Source: a virus. Taken from it: a stretch of DNA of 49,544 nt. The notes beneath the pieces were generated by a model. The model was not told the DNA's origin. It did no database searches and saw only the letters and a list, made by a program, of their open reading frames with translations. Shown one piece after another: positions 1 through 8,537 of the stretch. Positions within the stretch are counted from its first letter, which is position 1, and every line of letters starts with the position of its first letter. Where the stretch lies: positions 1 to 49,544 of the IMG/VR virus record IMGVR_UViG_3300032322_001560, one strand, 5' to 3'. Position numbers and translations under genes: made by a program.

Positions 1-12
1 GGTAAATTCGAC
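1..12. repeat. Left copy of 12-bp terminal direct repeat
   Basis: The bases GGTAAATTCGAC open the window and are also its last 12 bases. Joining the two copies makes a continuous circle. The length equals the cohesive overhang of lambda-type cos phages, and the joined sequence has GCGG and CCGC flanking the centre as a short dyad. It may be a cos site or a leftover assembly overlap. Confidence 0.6.
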
Positions 13-88
13 CGCGCACTATCGCTACTTTCCGCACCAATATGGCCCATTGCGGTAGCATTCCAACCAAAACGCGAGGTAATCGACC

Positions 89-892
89 ATGCTTAGCCTG
101 CAAACGCGCATTGACGTGAGCAATGCCAAGGCCTTGTTTGGCGACAAGATGCCCAAGGCCATGCCATACGTGAAGGCTGCGATGCTTTCCCGACTGGGTA
201 GTGGTGGCCGTGATGCTGTCCAAAAGCAAATGCCGGTGGATTTTGACCGACCGACCTCGTACACCATCCGTGGCGTCTGGTTTAAGTCGGCAACCAAAGC
301 CCGGATGCAGGCCGATGTCTACATCCCTGAGAGCCAGGAAGCCGCTGGCAAGGCCCCGCGCGAGTACATGCAGCCTGGTGTGGCCGGAACCACGCGCCGT
401 CGCCAGAAACGGACGGAATACCTTCTGAGCCGCATGGGTTACCTGCCCGGTGGCTGGGTGTCTGTGCCGGGCAGCAGTGCGGTAAAGCTGGGAATGATCG
501 ACGGGTTTGGAAACCTGAAGGGCCGCATCTATGCCCAGGTGGTCAACGTGCTGCAGATCAAGCGCGCAGACACCAAAGGCGCCCGTGGCATCAGTGCCGC
601 CAGCGTCAAGCGCGCCAAGAAGATGGGCGTGCAGACTGAATGGTTCGCTGTGCAGCCCGGAAAGAACACCATGGGCCGCAAAGGATCATGGTTGCCGCCT
701 GGTGTCTACCGGCGAGCTGGCCGCAACGGCGAAGAACTGCAGCAGATTCTGAAGTTTGTCCGTACAGCCGCTTACCGCCCGCGCCTGGACTTTGCCGGCA
801 CCGTCCGCGAGTACGTGGTCAAAAATGCCGAGGCCGCATGGAATGCGTCGGCGTCCAGCGTGTTCCAGAAGTTCAACACGCCAAAGCCATGA
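89..892 (+). CDS. Putative head-tail completion (neck) protein
   Basis: A 267-residue soluble, basic protein. It has an FDRPTSYTIRGV segment near residue 50, then a KSATKARMQADVYI stretch and a YLLSRMGYLPGGWVSVPG segment near 120. I recognise this arrangement from conserved phage proteins in head or neck modules. Lambda-order phages carry a gpZ-like protein between the gpFII- and gpU-like genes, and none is found there in this genome, so this gene, just upstream of the terminase, may fill that role. That assignment is inference. The ATG at 89 overlaps the end of the short frame that crosses the window junction. Confidence 0.5.
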   Translation: MLSLQTRIDVSNAKALFGDKMPKAMPYVKAAMLSRLGSGGRDAVQKQMPVDFDRPTSYTIRGVWFKSATKARMQADVYIPESQEAAGKAPREYMQPGVAGTTRRRQKRTEYLLSRMGYLPGGWVSVPGSSAVKLGMIDGFGNLKGRIYAQVVNVLQIKRADTKGARGISAASVKRAKKMGVQTEWFAVQPGKNTMGRKGSWLPPGVYRRAGRNGEELQQILKFVRTAAYRPRLDFAGTVREYVVKNAEAAWNASASSVFQKFNTPKP

Positions 893-894
893 CC

Positions 895-1176
895 CTACTG
901 CGCCGCCTCAATCTTCGGTGCCTGAGCCGTGTACGCCCACACCAGCGCCACGACCCAGCCGAGCAGCGTCCAGCCCAGCAACGTGTTCAACACGGCAATC
1001 GGCATGCGTTGTGGGTGCTTGCGCCAGTTCGCCAGGATGGCCGGCGCGAAGTACAGCGCAATGATCGACGGCACAAAGATGATGACGGCGACCACCGAAG
1101 CGGTGTTTGTTCCGCTGCCGATAGCAGCCGTGACAGCGACGACAAGCGCCAAGGCCAGGATGGCAAAGAAGGACAT
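895..1176 (-). CDS. T4 Imm-like superinfection immunity protein
   Basis: A 93-residue membrane protein with an N-terminal hydrophobic helix (about 3-20), a second one (about 27-47) and a third (about 63-82). The middle reads NWRKHPQRMPIAVLN, then LGWTLLGWVVALVWAY. The H-P, L-N and GWT-GWxxALxWA pattern is that of the Imm_superinfect family, whose T4 member (83 residues) blocks DNA entry of later phages at the inner membrane. It is the only minus-strand gene in the 26-kb late block and begins after a GGGAG ribosome site, with a TATACT -10-like box further upstream. This fits a separately expressed moron protecting the infected host from related phages. Confidence 0.8.
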   Translation of the reverse strand: MSFFAILALALVVAVTAAIGSGTNTASVVAVIIFVPSIIALYFAPAILANWRKHPQRMPIAVLNTLLGWTLLGWVVALVWAYTAQAPKIEAAQ

Positions 1177-1203
1177 AGCAGGCTCCCAGTTGCGGTGTTG
1201 TGC

Positions 1204-1209
1204 AGTATA
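1204..1209 (-). promoter_or_regulatory. Possible -10 box for the Imm-like gene
   Basis: On the minus strand these bases read TATACT, about 28 bp upstream of the Imm-like start codon. A -35 box at the right distance is poor (3 of 6 matches), so this is only a weak candidate. The same bases lie beside the TerS ribosome site on the other strand. Confidence 0.3.
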
Positions 1210-1223
1210 GGAGGCACAGCCTG

Positions 1224-1721
1224 ATGCAGATAGACCTGTCCAAGCCCTGCACGACCGTGGTGTTTGCCAATTTGGTGGGCATCAGCCGGCAGCGCGTCAG
1301 TGACTTGATGGCTGACGGCACGCTCCCCAAGGGTGCAACTGCGCATGAGTGGCTGACTACCTACGTGACGCAACTGCGCGACGGCGCGGCCGGGCGGAAC
1401 AGCGACACCGACAGCCTGAGTGCTGAGCGTGCGCTACAAGTCAAGGTGGCCCGCGAGCGCGACGAAATCCGGCTTGCAGTTGACCGCCAGGAGTTCGCGC
1501 CCGTCGAGGTTTTGGAGCGTGCGCTTGCCACGCTGGGCGGCCGGATCGTGTCGGCATTGCAGCCGCTGCACCTGAAGTTGCAAAAGCGTTGCCCAGGCCT
1601 GACCCCTGAAGGCGTGGCGCTGGTGCAGTCTGAAGTGGCCAAGGCCTGCGCAATGGCTGAAAGCGCCAGCCTGCAGGCCCTGCAGCCAAAGGTTGAGGAA
1701 GAAGAAGGCGACGGCGAATGA
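1224..1721 (+). CDS. Terminase small subunit (Nu1-like)
   Basis: A 165-residue protein. The N-terminus (TTVVFANLVGISRQRVSDLMADGTLP, written here as residues 9-34) is a winged helix-turn-helix of the Nu1 type that binds cos or pac DNA. The rest is helical (LSAERALQVKVARERDEI) and ends in a glutamate-rich tail. The start at 1224 is chosen because TAGGAGG lies at 1208-1214, 9 bp upstream; an in-frame codon at 1200 lacks a site. Its TGA overlaps the TerL ATG (ATGA), as expected for a co-translated terminase pair. Confidence 0.88.
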   Translation: MQIDLSKPCTTVVFANLVGISRQRVSDLMADGTLPKGATAHEWLTTYVTQLRDGAAGRNSDTDSLSAERALQVKVARERDEIRLAVDRQEFAPVEVLERALATLGGRIVSALQPLHLKLQKRCPGLTPEGVALVQSEVAKACAMAESASLQALQPKVEEEEGDGE

Positions 1722-3862
1722 CTGAAGCTGTACTTGACCGCCCACCATCCGCAGGCTTGGCGTGGTGGGAATTGCTGGAGCGCCCGCTGCAATTGAGCCT
1801 GCGCAAAGCCATCGAGCACGGCCTTGCGTCACTCCGCGCGCCTGAGCCGCTGACCCTGGACCAGTGGGCGGAACGCCACTTTTACCTGTCGGCTGAATCA
1901 AGTCAGGGTGAACAGAAGTGGGAAAGCTACCCATTCCAGCGCGGCATTCTGTGCATGATGGGCGACGACCACATTGAAGAAGTTGATCTTCGCAAGTCGG
2001 CCCGGGTTGGATATTCCAAGATGCTCATGGCCAGCGTCGGGTATGACGCCACGCACAAACGACGTTCACAGTGCCTGTGGCAACCCACCGACGACGACAG
2101 CGACGAGTTCTGCAAGGCAGAGATTGAGCCCATGCTGCGCGACGTGCAAGCGCTGCGCGACGAGTTCCCGGATTTCAACCGCAAGAACAAGTTCAACACC
2201 TTGAACTTCAAGAAGTTCCGCCACGCTGCCCTGTACCTGAAAGGCGGCAAGAGCGCTGGCAACTTCAGGCGCATGACGCTGCAGTCGGCAAAGCTGGACG
2301 AGTTTGACGGGTTTGACCAAAAAGTCGAAGGCAGCGCTGACCCGTTCACGCTGGCTTACAAGCGATTGGAGGGCGCCACCTTCCCCAAGCTGATTGCCGG
2401 AACCACGCCGCGACGAAAAGGGACCAGCCACATTGAAAAGCGCGAAATCGTGGCCGATGTGCGGATGTCGTTTCACGTCCCGTGCAAACACTGCGGCATT
2501 GAACACCCGCTGCTTTGGGGCGGCAAGCATGTGGCCTTTGGGTTCAAGTGGGACAAGGAAGACCCTGAGCAGGTGCGCCACCACTGCCCGCACTGCCTGG
2601 AACCGATCACGCAAGCCGACTACTTGCAGGTTTGGAGGCGCGGCGTATGGGTCAGCGATGACGGGATTTACAGGTGTGAGGCATGGGCGGATCACTACCG
2701 CTGGACAGACGACGCAGGCGAACAGTTGCTCAGACCGCCGCGCCATGTTGCCGTGCACGTCTGGAGTGCCTACAGCCCGCAGACCACATGGACCGCCATC
2801 GTGCGGCAGTTCCTGGGATGCCTGCGCGCCAAAGAAGGCGGCGACAAAGCACCGCTTGAGGGCTTCGTGAACGAAACCCTGGGGGAAACCTGGGAGGACG
2901 AAGCCGACAAAACCGACGTGTCCGAGTTGATCCGCCGCGCGGAGGATTACCCGCTGCGCCATGTGCCAGAAGGCGGCCTGCAGCTTGTGTCTGGTGTTGA
3001 CACACAGGACGACCGATGGGAAGTCGCCACCTATGCCATTGGCCGCGACGAGGAATCATGGTGCGTGGACTACTCAGTGATATACGGCAACCCGGCCGAT
3101 GAAAACGAATGGGATGCCAAAGTTGGCGCCTACCTGATGGCGCCTTGTACGCACGCTAACGGTTCGCAAATGTTCATTCACGCGGCAGGCGTTGACACTG
3201 GCGGCCACTTCACGCACCAGGCTTACCAGTTCTGCGCGAAACATGCCAAAGATCGTGTTTACGCTTGCAAGGGCGACGACAAGCCAAACCAGCCTATCAA
3301 GGGACGTGGCACGCTGCAGGACATGAACTACCGTGGTCGCATTGTCAAGAAGGGCGTTCGGTTGTGGAAGGTAGGAACTGACACAGCCAAAGACCTGTTG
3401 TTTGGTCGTCTTCGCCTTGACCCGCCAGAGCAAGGCCAGCGCCGCAAGGGGTTTGTGCACATGAGCAAGCACCTGCCGCCAGAGTTTTTCCGTGGACTGA
3501 CCAGCGAAGTGCGCCGCATCATCAAGACGCATCGGGGCGGTGCCAGCCGGTGGGTGAAGAAAGCGGCAGGCGTGCGCAATGAACCGCTTGACTGCACTGT
3601 TTATGCCATGTTTGCCAGTCACGCCAGCGACCATCACAAGCACTCTGAAGCGCAGTGGCTGCAGCTTGAAAGCGCAATCGGCGCCATGGTCCCGCCATCA
3701 CCGGCACGGTTGGCGCCCGGTCAAGTCGAAGTGCGAGACGCACCAAAACCCGCAACCCCTGAACCCGCAGCGCTTGACAAGCCGAAGAAGTCCCGCCTTG
3801 GCCCGGTGGCCTCCAAACCTAACCCATATGCGAGCGACGAATGGTTGAACAGACTCCGGTAG
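1718..3862 (+). CDS. Terminase large subunit, lambda gpA family
   Basis: A 714-residue DNA-packaging motor with endonuclease activity. Residues 93-101 (KSARVGYSK) match the P-loop of lambda gpA. LDEFD at 193-197 is the Walker B region, and GTTPRRKG near 228 follows. Two cysteine pairs (C256/C259 and C290/C293) form a likely zinc cluster. GVDTQDDR near 426 is the start of the RNase-H-like nuclease domain, with D428 as the first metal ligand. The length is close to lambda gpA (641) with a proline-rich tail. The gpA family usually cuts cos sites, which supports reading the 12-bp end repeat as cohesive ends. It ends in TAG. Confidence 0.96.
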   Translation: MTEAVLDRPPSAGLAWWELLERPLQLSLRKAIEHGLASLRAPEPLTLDQWAERHFYLSAESSQGEQKWESYPFQRGILCMMGDDHIEEVDLRKSARVGYSKMLMASVGYDATHKRRSQCLWQPTDDDSDEFCKAEIEPMLRDVQALRDEFPDFNRKNKFNTLNFKKFRHAALYLKGGKSAGNFRRMTLQSAKLDEFDGFDQKVEGSADPFTLAYKRLEGATFPKLIAGTTPRRKGTSHIEKREIVADVRMSFHVPCKHCGIEHPLLWGGKHVAFGFKWDKEDPEQVRHHCPHCLEPITQADYLQVWRRGVWVSDDGIYRCEAWADHYRWTDDAGEQLLRPPRHVAVHVWSAYSPQTTWTAIVRQFLGCLRAKEGGDKAPLEGFVNETLGETWEDEADKTDVSELIRRAEDYPLRHVPEGGLQLVSGVDTQDDRWEVATYAIGRDEESWCVDYSVIYGNPADENEWDAKVGAYLMAPCTHANGSQMFIHAAGVDTGGHFTHQAYQFCAKHAKDRVYACKGDDKPNQPIKGRGTLQDMNYRGRIVKKGVRLWKVGTDTAKDLLFGRLRLDPPEQGQRRKGFVHMSKHLPPEFFRGLTSEVRRIIKTHRGGASRWVKKAAGVRNEPLDCTVYAMFASHASDHHKHSEAQWLQLESAIGAMVPPSPARLAPGQVEVRDAPKPATPEPAALDKPKKSRLGPVASKPNPYASDEWLNRLR

Positions 3863-4149
3863 CTCGCCCGCAGGGTGACGAACTGCATGATGCCGTTGTG
3901 CAGGCGCTAAATGGCCCGCTGGTTGCCAAGCTGGCCCACCTGCTGCTGGACGAACTGCGCCAACAGTTGGGCGGCCGGCGTGTCTACATTGCTATCCGAG
4001 GTCAACGGGCGCAGGCCATCAACCCTGAGCGCGACGAGGCCGTTCTGCGCATGTTCAACGGGCGCAACCACCGCGAAGTGGTGAAGCATTTCAGCATCAG
4101 CCGGCGCACGCTGTACCGCATACTGGCAGGCAAGGCAACGCGCAAGTGA
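3841..4149 (+). CDS. Mor-family transcription activator-like protein
   Basis: A 102-residue protein overlapping the end of TerL by 22 bp. The C-terminal half (YIAIRGQRAQAI, then RMFNGRNHREVVKHFSISRR and TLYRIL) matches the Mor/C activator family, in which a FNGRN segment leads into a helix-turn-helix. Mor proteins activate middle or late promoters in Mu-like phages. The position between terminase and the head joiner is unusual for a regulator, and it may instead aid packaging or late control. There is no alternative internal ATG. Family assignment is fairly sure; the target is unknown. Confidence 0.72.
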   Translation: MVEQTPVARPQGDELHDAVVQALNGPLVAKLAHLLLDELRQQLGGRRVYIAIRGQRAQAINPERDEAVLRMFNGRNHREVVKHFSISRRTLYRILAGKATRK

Positions 4150-4156
4150 TGCCACG

Positions 4157-4182
4157 GTGCCACCCCTGCCTAGAAATGGCAC
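4157..4182 (+). repeat. 26-bp structured intergenic element, copy 1
   Basis: GTGCCA at 4157-4162, then CCCC, then TGCCTAGAAATGGCAC ending at 4182. Outer arms GTGCCA/TGGCAC and inner arms TGCC/GGCA compete for the same bases. Identical spacing and loop occur in copies at 6028 and 18697. It lies 23 bp before the gpW-like start codon. CACCC just inside could also pair with AGGGTG further right. Confidence 0.75.
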
Positions 4183-4205
4183 GCGCGCATGGTTAGGGTG
4201 TCAAC

Positions 4206-4466
4206 ATGACGACCCTCGCCACGGCGCAAGCCATGCTCGACGCCTACATTCAGGCGGAAACAGCCATCTTGCTTGGCAAGGAAACCCGCATCGGCGGGGT
4301 TGGCCTGGACCGCTGGCTTCGCATGGAAGACCTGGACATGGTTCAGGCTGGCCGCAAGGAGTGGGAGCGCCGGGTGCAAAGCCTGACCAGTTCCGCAGCC
4401 GGCGTGCCCCGTTTTGGTGGCGCCCGCTTCTCGCTGGCTGACGTGTCTAACCCGCAGGACTGGTAA
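4206..4466 (+). CDS. gpW/DUF6148-like head-tail joining protein
   Basis: An 86-residue protein with the pattern LDAYIQAETAILLGKE, then RMEDLDMVQAGRKEWERRV, typical of small gpW-like or DUF6148 connectors next to portals. Such proteins plug the portal vertex after packaging and form the base for tail attachment. Its TAA overlaps the portal ATG (TAATG), so the two are translationally coupled. It follows copy 1 of the 26-bp structured element. Confidence 0.75.
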   Translation: MTTLATAQAMLDAYIQAETAILLGKETRIGGVGLDRWLRMEDLDMVQAGRKEWERRVQSLTSSAAGVPRFGGARFSLADVSNPQDW

Positions 4467-6013
4467 TGACCGCCAACGCCCTAGACCGCGCCATTGCCTA
4501 CCTGTCGCCACGCGCGGCACTAAAACGCGCGCACGCCCGCACCGTGCTGGCGCGCATGCCTGGATACGATGCCGCAAAGCAGGGCCGCAATCGGCCAGTG
4601 ATCCGCGACGGGTTGAGCCCTGACCAGCTTGTAGAACGCAGCGCCACGCATCTTCGCGCACAAGCCCGTGACCTTGAGCGAAACCACGACATTGCGCGCG
4701 GCATCCTGCGCACGATGCTGAATAACATCGTCGGCGCCAACGGCATCGGCATCGAACCGCAGCCGCGTCGGGCTGACGGAACCATCCACGACGAATACGC
4801 GGCAGCGCTGCGCAAGGCTTACACCGACTGGGCGCGGAAGCCAGAGGTCACCAAACGCCACACCTGGACCAAGGTTCAGCGCCTGATGTGCAAGACTTGG
4901 CTACGCGACGGCGAAGCGTTTGCCCAAGAGTTGATCGGCCCCGTTCAGCTTTACGCCCACGGCAGCCGTATTCCGTTCAGCTTGGAAATGATTGAGCCCG
5001 ACCTGTGTCCGTTTGAGTACACAGACGGCGCGACCATCGTGAACGGCATTGAGCGCAACACCTGGGGCGAACATCGCCGGTTCTGGTTCTGGAAGACGTT
5101 CCCGGGCGACATCCGAGGTGCGATCTTCAGCCGTTCGGACATGAAATCTGTCCCGGCAGACCTTGTGCACCACATTGCCCTGCTTGACCGCATCGGGCAG
5201 ACGCGCGGCGTAACTGAGTTTGCCAGCATCATCACGCGGCTGGCCGACATCAAGAATTACGAAGAAAGCGAGCGCATCGCAGCCCAGATCGCTGCGGCGC
5301 TGACCGCGTATGTCAAGCGCGAGACGCCAGACGGATACGATGGTCCGCTGCTTGACCAAGACGGCAAGCCCATCCCGCGCACCTTGTCTTTGGCGCCCGG
5401 CACGGTCATTGACGACCTTGCACCGGGCGAAGACATTGGCATGATTAACAGCAACAGGCCGAATCCAAACCTGTTCACTTTCCGCCAGGGTCAACTGCGC
5501 GCAGCCGCTGCAGGATTCGGCGTCAGCTACAGCAGCATTGCCCGCGACTACTCAGGCACGTTCAGCAGCCAACGCCAGGAACTGGTAGAGCAGTGGGTCA
5601 ATTACGCCACACTGACCGACGAGTTTGTGGGCATGTTCGTTCAGCCGGCGTGGGAGTCTTTTGTCCGCGCGTGCAGCCTGTCCGGGCAGGTTCCGGTGCC
5701 TGCTGACGTGACGCCAGGAACGGAAGATGACTGCCTGTTTGTTGCCCAGCAGATGCCGTGGATTGACCCGCTGAAAGAGGCCAACGCTTGGCTTACTTTG
5801 GTCCGCGCTGGCTTTGCTTCCGAGGTGGAAGTCATCCGCAAACGTGGCGGCGTGCCGCGCGACGTGCTGGAGCAAATACGCAGCTTCCGCAAAGACAGCG
5901 CCGGCATGACCTTCACCAGCGACGGCGCGAACAGCTTGCAGGGCGGTGCAGCCAATGGCATGGACGCACAAAGCGACCCAGCTTCCGACTCGGTGACAGA
6001 CCCGGATGATTAG
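4466..6013 (+). CDS. Portal protein, lambda gpB family
   Basis: A 515-residue portal subunit (lambda gpB is 533). The N-terminus has RARTVLARMPGYDAAKQGR, then ERNHDIARGILRTMLNNIVG (residues about 72-91), the standard lambda-portal opening. LAPGTVIDDLAPGEDIGMIN (about 310) and a YSSIARDYSGTFSSQR segment (about 354) complete the pattern; the latter matches the YSSAR-type core motif of this family. It forms the DNA channel at one vertex of the head. It ends in TAG. Confidence 0.95.
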   Translation: MTANALDRAIAYLSPRAALKRAHARTVLARMPGYDAAKQGRNRPVIRDGLSPDQLVERSATHLRAQARDLERNHDIARGILRTMLNNIVGANGIGIEPQPRRADGTIHDEYAAALRKAYTDWARKPEVTKRHTWTKVQRLMCKTWLRDGEAFAQELIGPVQLYAHGSRIPFSLEMIEPDLCPFEYTDGATIVNGIERNTWGEHRRFWFWKTFPGDIRGAIFSRSDMKSVPADLVHHIALLDRIGQTRGVTEFASIITRLADIKNYEESERIAAQIAAALTAYVKRETPDGYDGPLLDQDGKPIPRTLSLAPGTVIDDLAPGEDIGMINSNRPNPNLFTFRQGQLRAAAAGFGVSYSSIARDYSGTFSSQRQELVEQWVNYATLTDEFVGMFVQPAWESFVRACSLSGQVPVPADVTPGTEDDCLFVAQQMPWIDPLKEANAWLTLVRAGFASEVEVIRKRGGVPRDVLEQIRSFRKDSAGMTFTSDGANSLQGGAANGMDAQSDPASDSVTDPDD

Positions 6014-6027
6014 CCCTAGCGCTTAAA

Positions 6028-6053
6028 GTGCCAGCCCTGCCTAGAAATGGCAC
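6028..6053 (+). repeat. 26-bp structured intergenic element, copy 2
   Basis: GTGCCA, GCCC, then TGCCTAGAAATGGCAC. Here GCCCTGCC (6034-6041) is also fully complementary to GGCAGGGC (6054-6061). This second stem interleaves with the GTGCCA/TGGCAC stem. The two cannot both form fully without loops, so they are either alternative hairpins or a compact pseudoknot. It lies 24 bp before the ATG of the protease-capsid gene. Confidence 0.78.
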
Positions 6054-6077
6054 GGCAGGGCAGCGAAAGTGCCGGGC

Positions 6078-8150
6078 ATGACGCAATCTGCCCCATGGTA
6101 CAGCATTCGCAAGTTGACGCCCACGGCGTCAGCAGCGCGCGGCGTGCAGTCGGCCGCTGAAATCTTCATTTACGGCGACATCGGCGAAAGCTGGTACGAA
6201 GAAACGACCAGCGCGGCCAGTTTCGTCCGCGAAATCAGCGCCCTAGACGTTGACGCGATCACTGTCCGGCTGAACAGCCTGGGCGGTTCGGTGCCTGATG
6301 GCATCAGCATTTTCAACGCCATGAAGCGCCACAAGGCGCAGATCACAACCGTCGTTGACGGCATGGCATTGAGCATCGCAAGCCTGATTTTCATGGGCGG
6401 CGACGTGCGCGAAATGGCCGAAAACTCGGTGTTGATGGTTCACGCCCCGTGGACCTACGCAGCCGGCAACGCCACGCAACTGCGCGAAATGGCAGACCGG
6501 CTTGATACCTGGGCAAGCGCCATGGCAACAAGTTACGCCACCGAAGGCGGCATGTCTGTTGCTGATGCGCTGGCCATGCTGACGGACGACAAAGACCATT
6601 ACTACAGCGCTGCCGAAGCGCTTGCGGCCGGCTTCTCAACCGCCACCGTTTCGGCCATGCCCATTGCGGCGTCTGCCCGTTTCGACCTGTCCCGCTTCAA
6701 AGACCTGCCGCCCGCTGCCCAAGCGTTTGCGGCGCCCCCTGTTCCCCTGAAGCCCGCACCCGCTGCGGCAACACCTGCGGCCCCTGCCGCGTCCACTTTG
6801 GAGATTCCACCCATGACGACCATCGTCACCACCCCGGACGCTGCGGCTATCACTGCCCAGGCGCTGGCTGCAGACAAGACCCGCCGCGAAGGCATTCGCG
6901 CCCACTTCAAGGCCTATGCCGCCCGCGACGGTGTTCCGGCCCTGTTGGAAGCCTGCGAAGGCGACCACAGCGTTACCCCGGAAGCCGCTGCTGCAAAGCT
7001 GCTGGCCCACCTGGGAAGCCAGTCTACCCCGATTCAGGGTGGCGTGGTGACCATTGAAGACGAAGGCGACAAGCGCCGTGACGCCATCGTCGCAAGCCTG
7101 ATGGCCCGTGCCGGTGTTGCTACTCCTGAGCAGCGCAAGCACATCAATGCCAACCCGTTCCGCGCCATGCGCTTGACGGAAATTGCCCGCGCCAGCCTGC
7201 AGCGTGCCGGTGTGCGCACGGAAGGCATGGACCAGATGGGCATGGTTGCTGCGGCCTTCACGCAATCGACCAGCGACTTCCCGGTGCTGCTTGAGAACAC
7301 CATGAATAAGACGCTGCAGGCGGCATATGCCGTGGCGCCTGATACCTGGTCGCGCTTCTGCGCACGCGGCACCGTGAGCGACTTCCGCGCAAGCAACCGC
7401 TACCGCGTGGGCTCACTTGGCAACCTGCAAGTGGTCAACGAGTTGGGCGAGTTCACCAACATGACAATCCCGGACGGCGAGAAGTCCAGCATTACCGCCA
7501 CCACGAAGGGCAACATCATCAACCTGTCGCGCCAAGCGGTGGTGAACGATGACCTAGGCGCGTTCGTCGGCTTGTCTGCATCGTTGGGCCGTGCTGCCCG
7601 CCGCACCATCGAGGCCGATGTCTACGCATCGCTGGCCTTGAACAGCGGCGCTGGCCCGACCCTGCTGGACGGCAACCCGCTGTTCCACAGCTCGCGCAGC
7701 AACATCACCACCAGCGCCGCACTGAGCGTTGAGGCCATTGAGCTAGATCGTGTGGCTATGGCTTCACAACGCGACGTGGGCGGAAACGACTACCTGGACT
7801 TGCGCCCGCAGGTGCTGCTGGTGCCGATCAGCCTGGGCGGTCGCGCCCGTGAAATCAACGGCGCTGAGTACAACGACGAAACCAGCAAGAACCAGCGCCG
7901 GCCCAACGTGGTGCGCGGCCTGTTCAGCGACATCGTGGACACCCCGCGCTTGTCTGGGAATCGCCGCTACATCTTTGCAGACCCGTCCGTCGCCCCGGCG
8001 ATGGAAGTCGCCTTCCTGGACGGCAACGACACGCCTTTCCTGGAAATGGAAAACGGCTTCACGGTCGATGGCGCTCGCTGGAAAGTCCGCCTTGACTACG
8101 GCGTGGCCGGCATCGACGGGCGCGGCGCAATCACCAACGCTGGCGGCTAA
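6078..8150 (+). CDS. ClpP-like prohead protease fused to major capsid protein
   Basis: A 690-residue fusion; a GTG at 6069 would add three residues. Residues 60-180 are a ClpP/S14-type serine protease: LNSLGGSVPDG, nucleophile S99 in GMALSIAS, and H122 in LMVHAPW. A proline/alanine linker (about 220-245) is followed by a helical scaffold-like part, then a HK97-type capsid domain from about residue 385 (FPVLLENTMNKTL, RNITTSAALS-like loop, LLVPISLGGRAREI). Such protease/capsid fusions are known in phages, and self-cleavage should release scaffold and capsid. An in-frame ATG at 6813, 9 bp after GGAG, could make the scaffold-capsid part (445 residues) directly. Confidence 0.93.
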   Translation: MTQSAPWYSIRKLTPTASAARGVQSAAEIFIYGDIGESWYEETTSAASFVREISALDVDAITVRLNSLGGSVPDGISIFNAMKRHKAQITTVVDGMALSIASLIFMGGDVREMAENSVLMVHAPWTYAAGNATQLREMADRLDTWASAMATSYATEGGMSVADALAMLTDDKDHYYSAAEALAAGFSTATVSAMPIAASARFDLSRFKDLPPAAQAFAAPPVPLKPAPAAATPAAPAASTLEIPPMTTIVTTPDAAAITAQALAADKTRREGIRAHFKAYAARDGVPALLEACEGDHSVTPEAAAAKLLAHLGSQSTPIQGGVVTIEDEGDKRRDAIVASLMARAGVATPEQRKHINANPFRAMRLTEIARASLQRAGVRTEGMDQMGMVAAAFTQSTSDFPVLLENTMNKTLQAAYAVAPDTWSRFCARGTVSDFRASNRYRVGSLGNLQVVNELGEFTNMTIPDGEKSSITATTKGNIINLSRQAVVNDDLGAFVGLSASLGRAARRTIEADVYASLALNSGAGPTLLDGNPLFHSSRSNITTSAALSVEAIELDRVAMASQRDVGGNDYLDLRPQVLLVPISLGGRAREINGAEYNDETSKNQRRPNVVRGLFSDIVDTPRLSGNRRYIFADPSVAPAMEVAFLDGNDTPFLEMENGFTVDGARWKVRLDYGVAGIDGRGAITNAGG

Positions 8151-8173
8151 GCCACACACCTGGAGAACTGAAC

Positions 8174-8530
8174 ATGGCAGCAAATTACGTACAGCCTGGC
8201 GAAACCCTGACCTTGATCGCGCCGTCCGGTGGCGTGGTGGCCGGTCTTGGGTACGTCATCGGCTCGCTTTTTGTGGTGGCGCTCACCACCGCAGCCGCTG
8301 GCGCAACCTTCACCGGCCGCACAGAAGGCGTGTTCCGCATGACCAAAGCCACGCACGCCAGCACCAAGGCCTTCACGGCAGGCGAAGCGATCTTCTGGGA
8401 CAACACCACCAAGCAGTGGGACAAGACCGCAACGGGCTTTTTCCAGATCGGTGTTGCAACCGAGGCCGCCGCGTCAACGTCCAACGTGGTGCTGGTCGAA
8501 ATCAACGTGCGCGCCCTGGCCGCAGTCTGA
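8174..8530 (+). CDS. Capsid decoration protein, DUF2190 family
   Basis: A 118-residue protein: YVQPGETLTLIAPSGGVVAG, then GSLFVVAL, then GEAIFWDNTTKQW and FFQIGVATEAAA. This beta-rich pattern is that of DUF2190 proteins, which follow capsid genes and are thought to decorate or stabilise the head, like lambda gpD. It sits 23 bp after the capsid gene with a GGAG ribosome site. Confidence 0.82.
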   Translation: MAANYVQPGETLTLIAPSGGVVAGLGYVIGSLFVVALTTAAAGATFTGRTEGVFRMTKATHASTKAFTAGEAIFWDNTTKQWDKTATGFFQIGVATEAAASTSNVVLVEINVRALAAV

Positions 8531-8537
8531 GCCTGAC

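Noticed and set aside
2066-2962. 298-codon minus-strand frame inside TerL
   Set aside because: It is antisense to conserved TerL motifs and has no ribosome site; long shadows are expected in GC-rich DNA.
4177-4200. TGGCAC in the 26-bp elements as the -24 part of a sigma-54 promoter
   Set aside because: No copy has the GC at the required -12 spacing.
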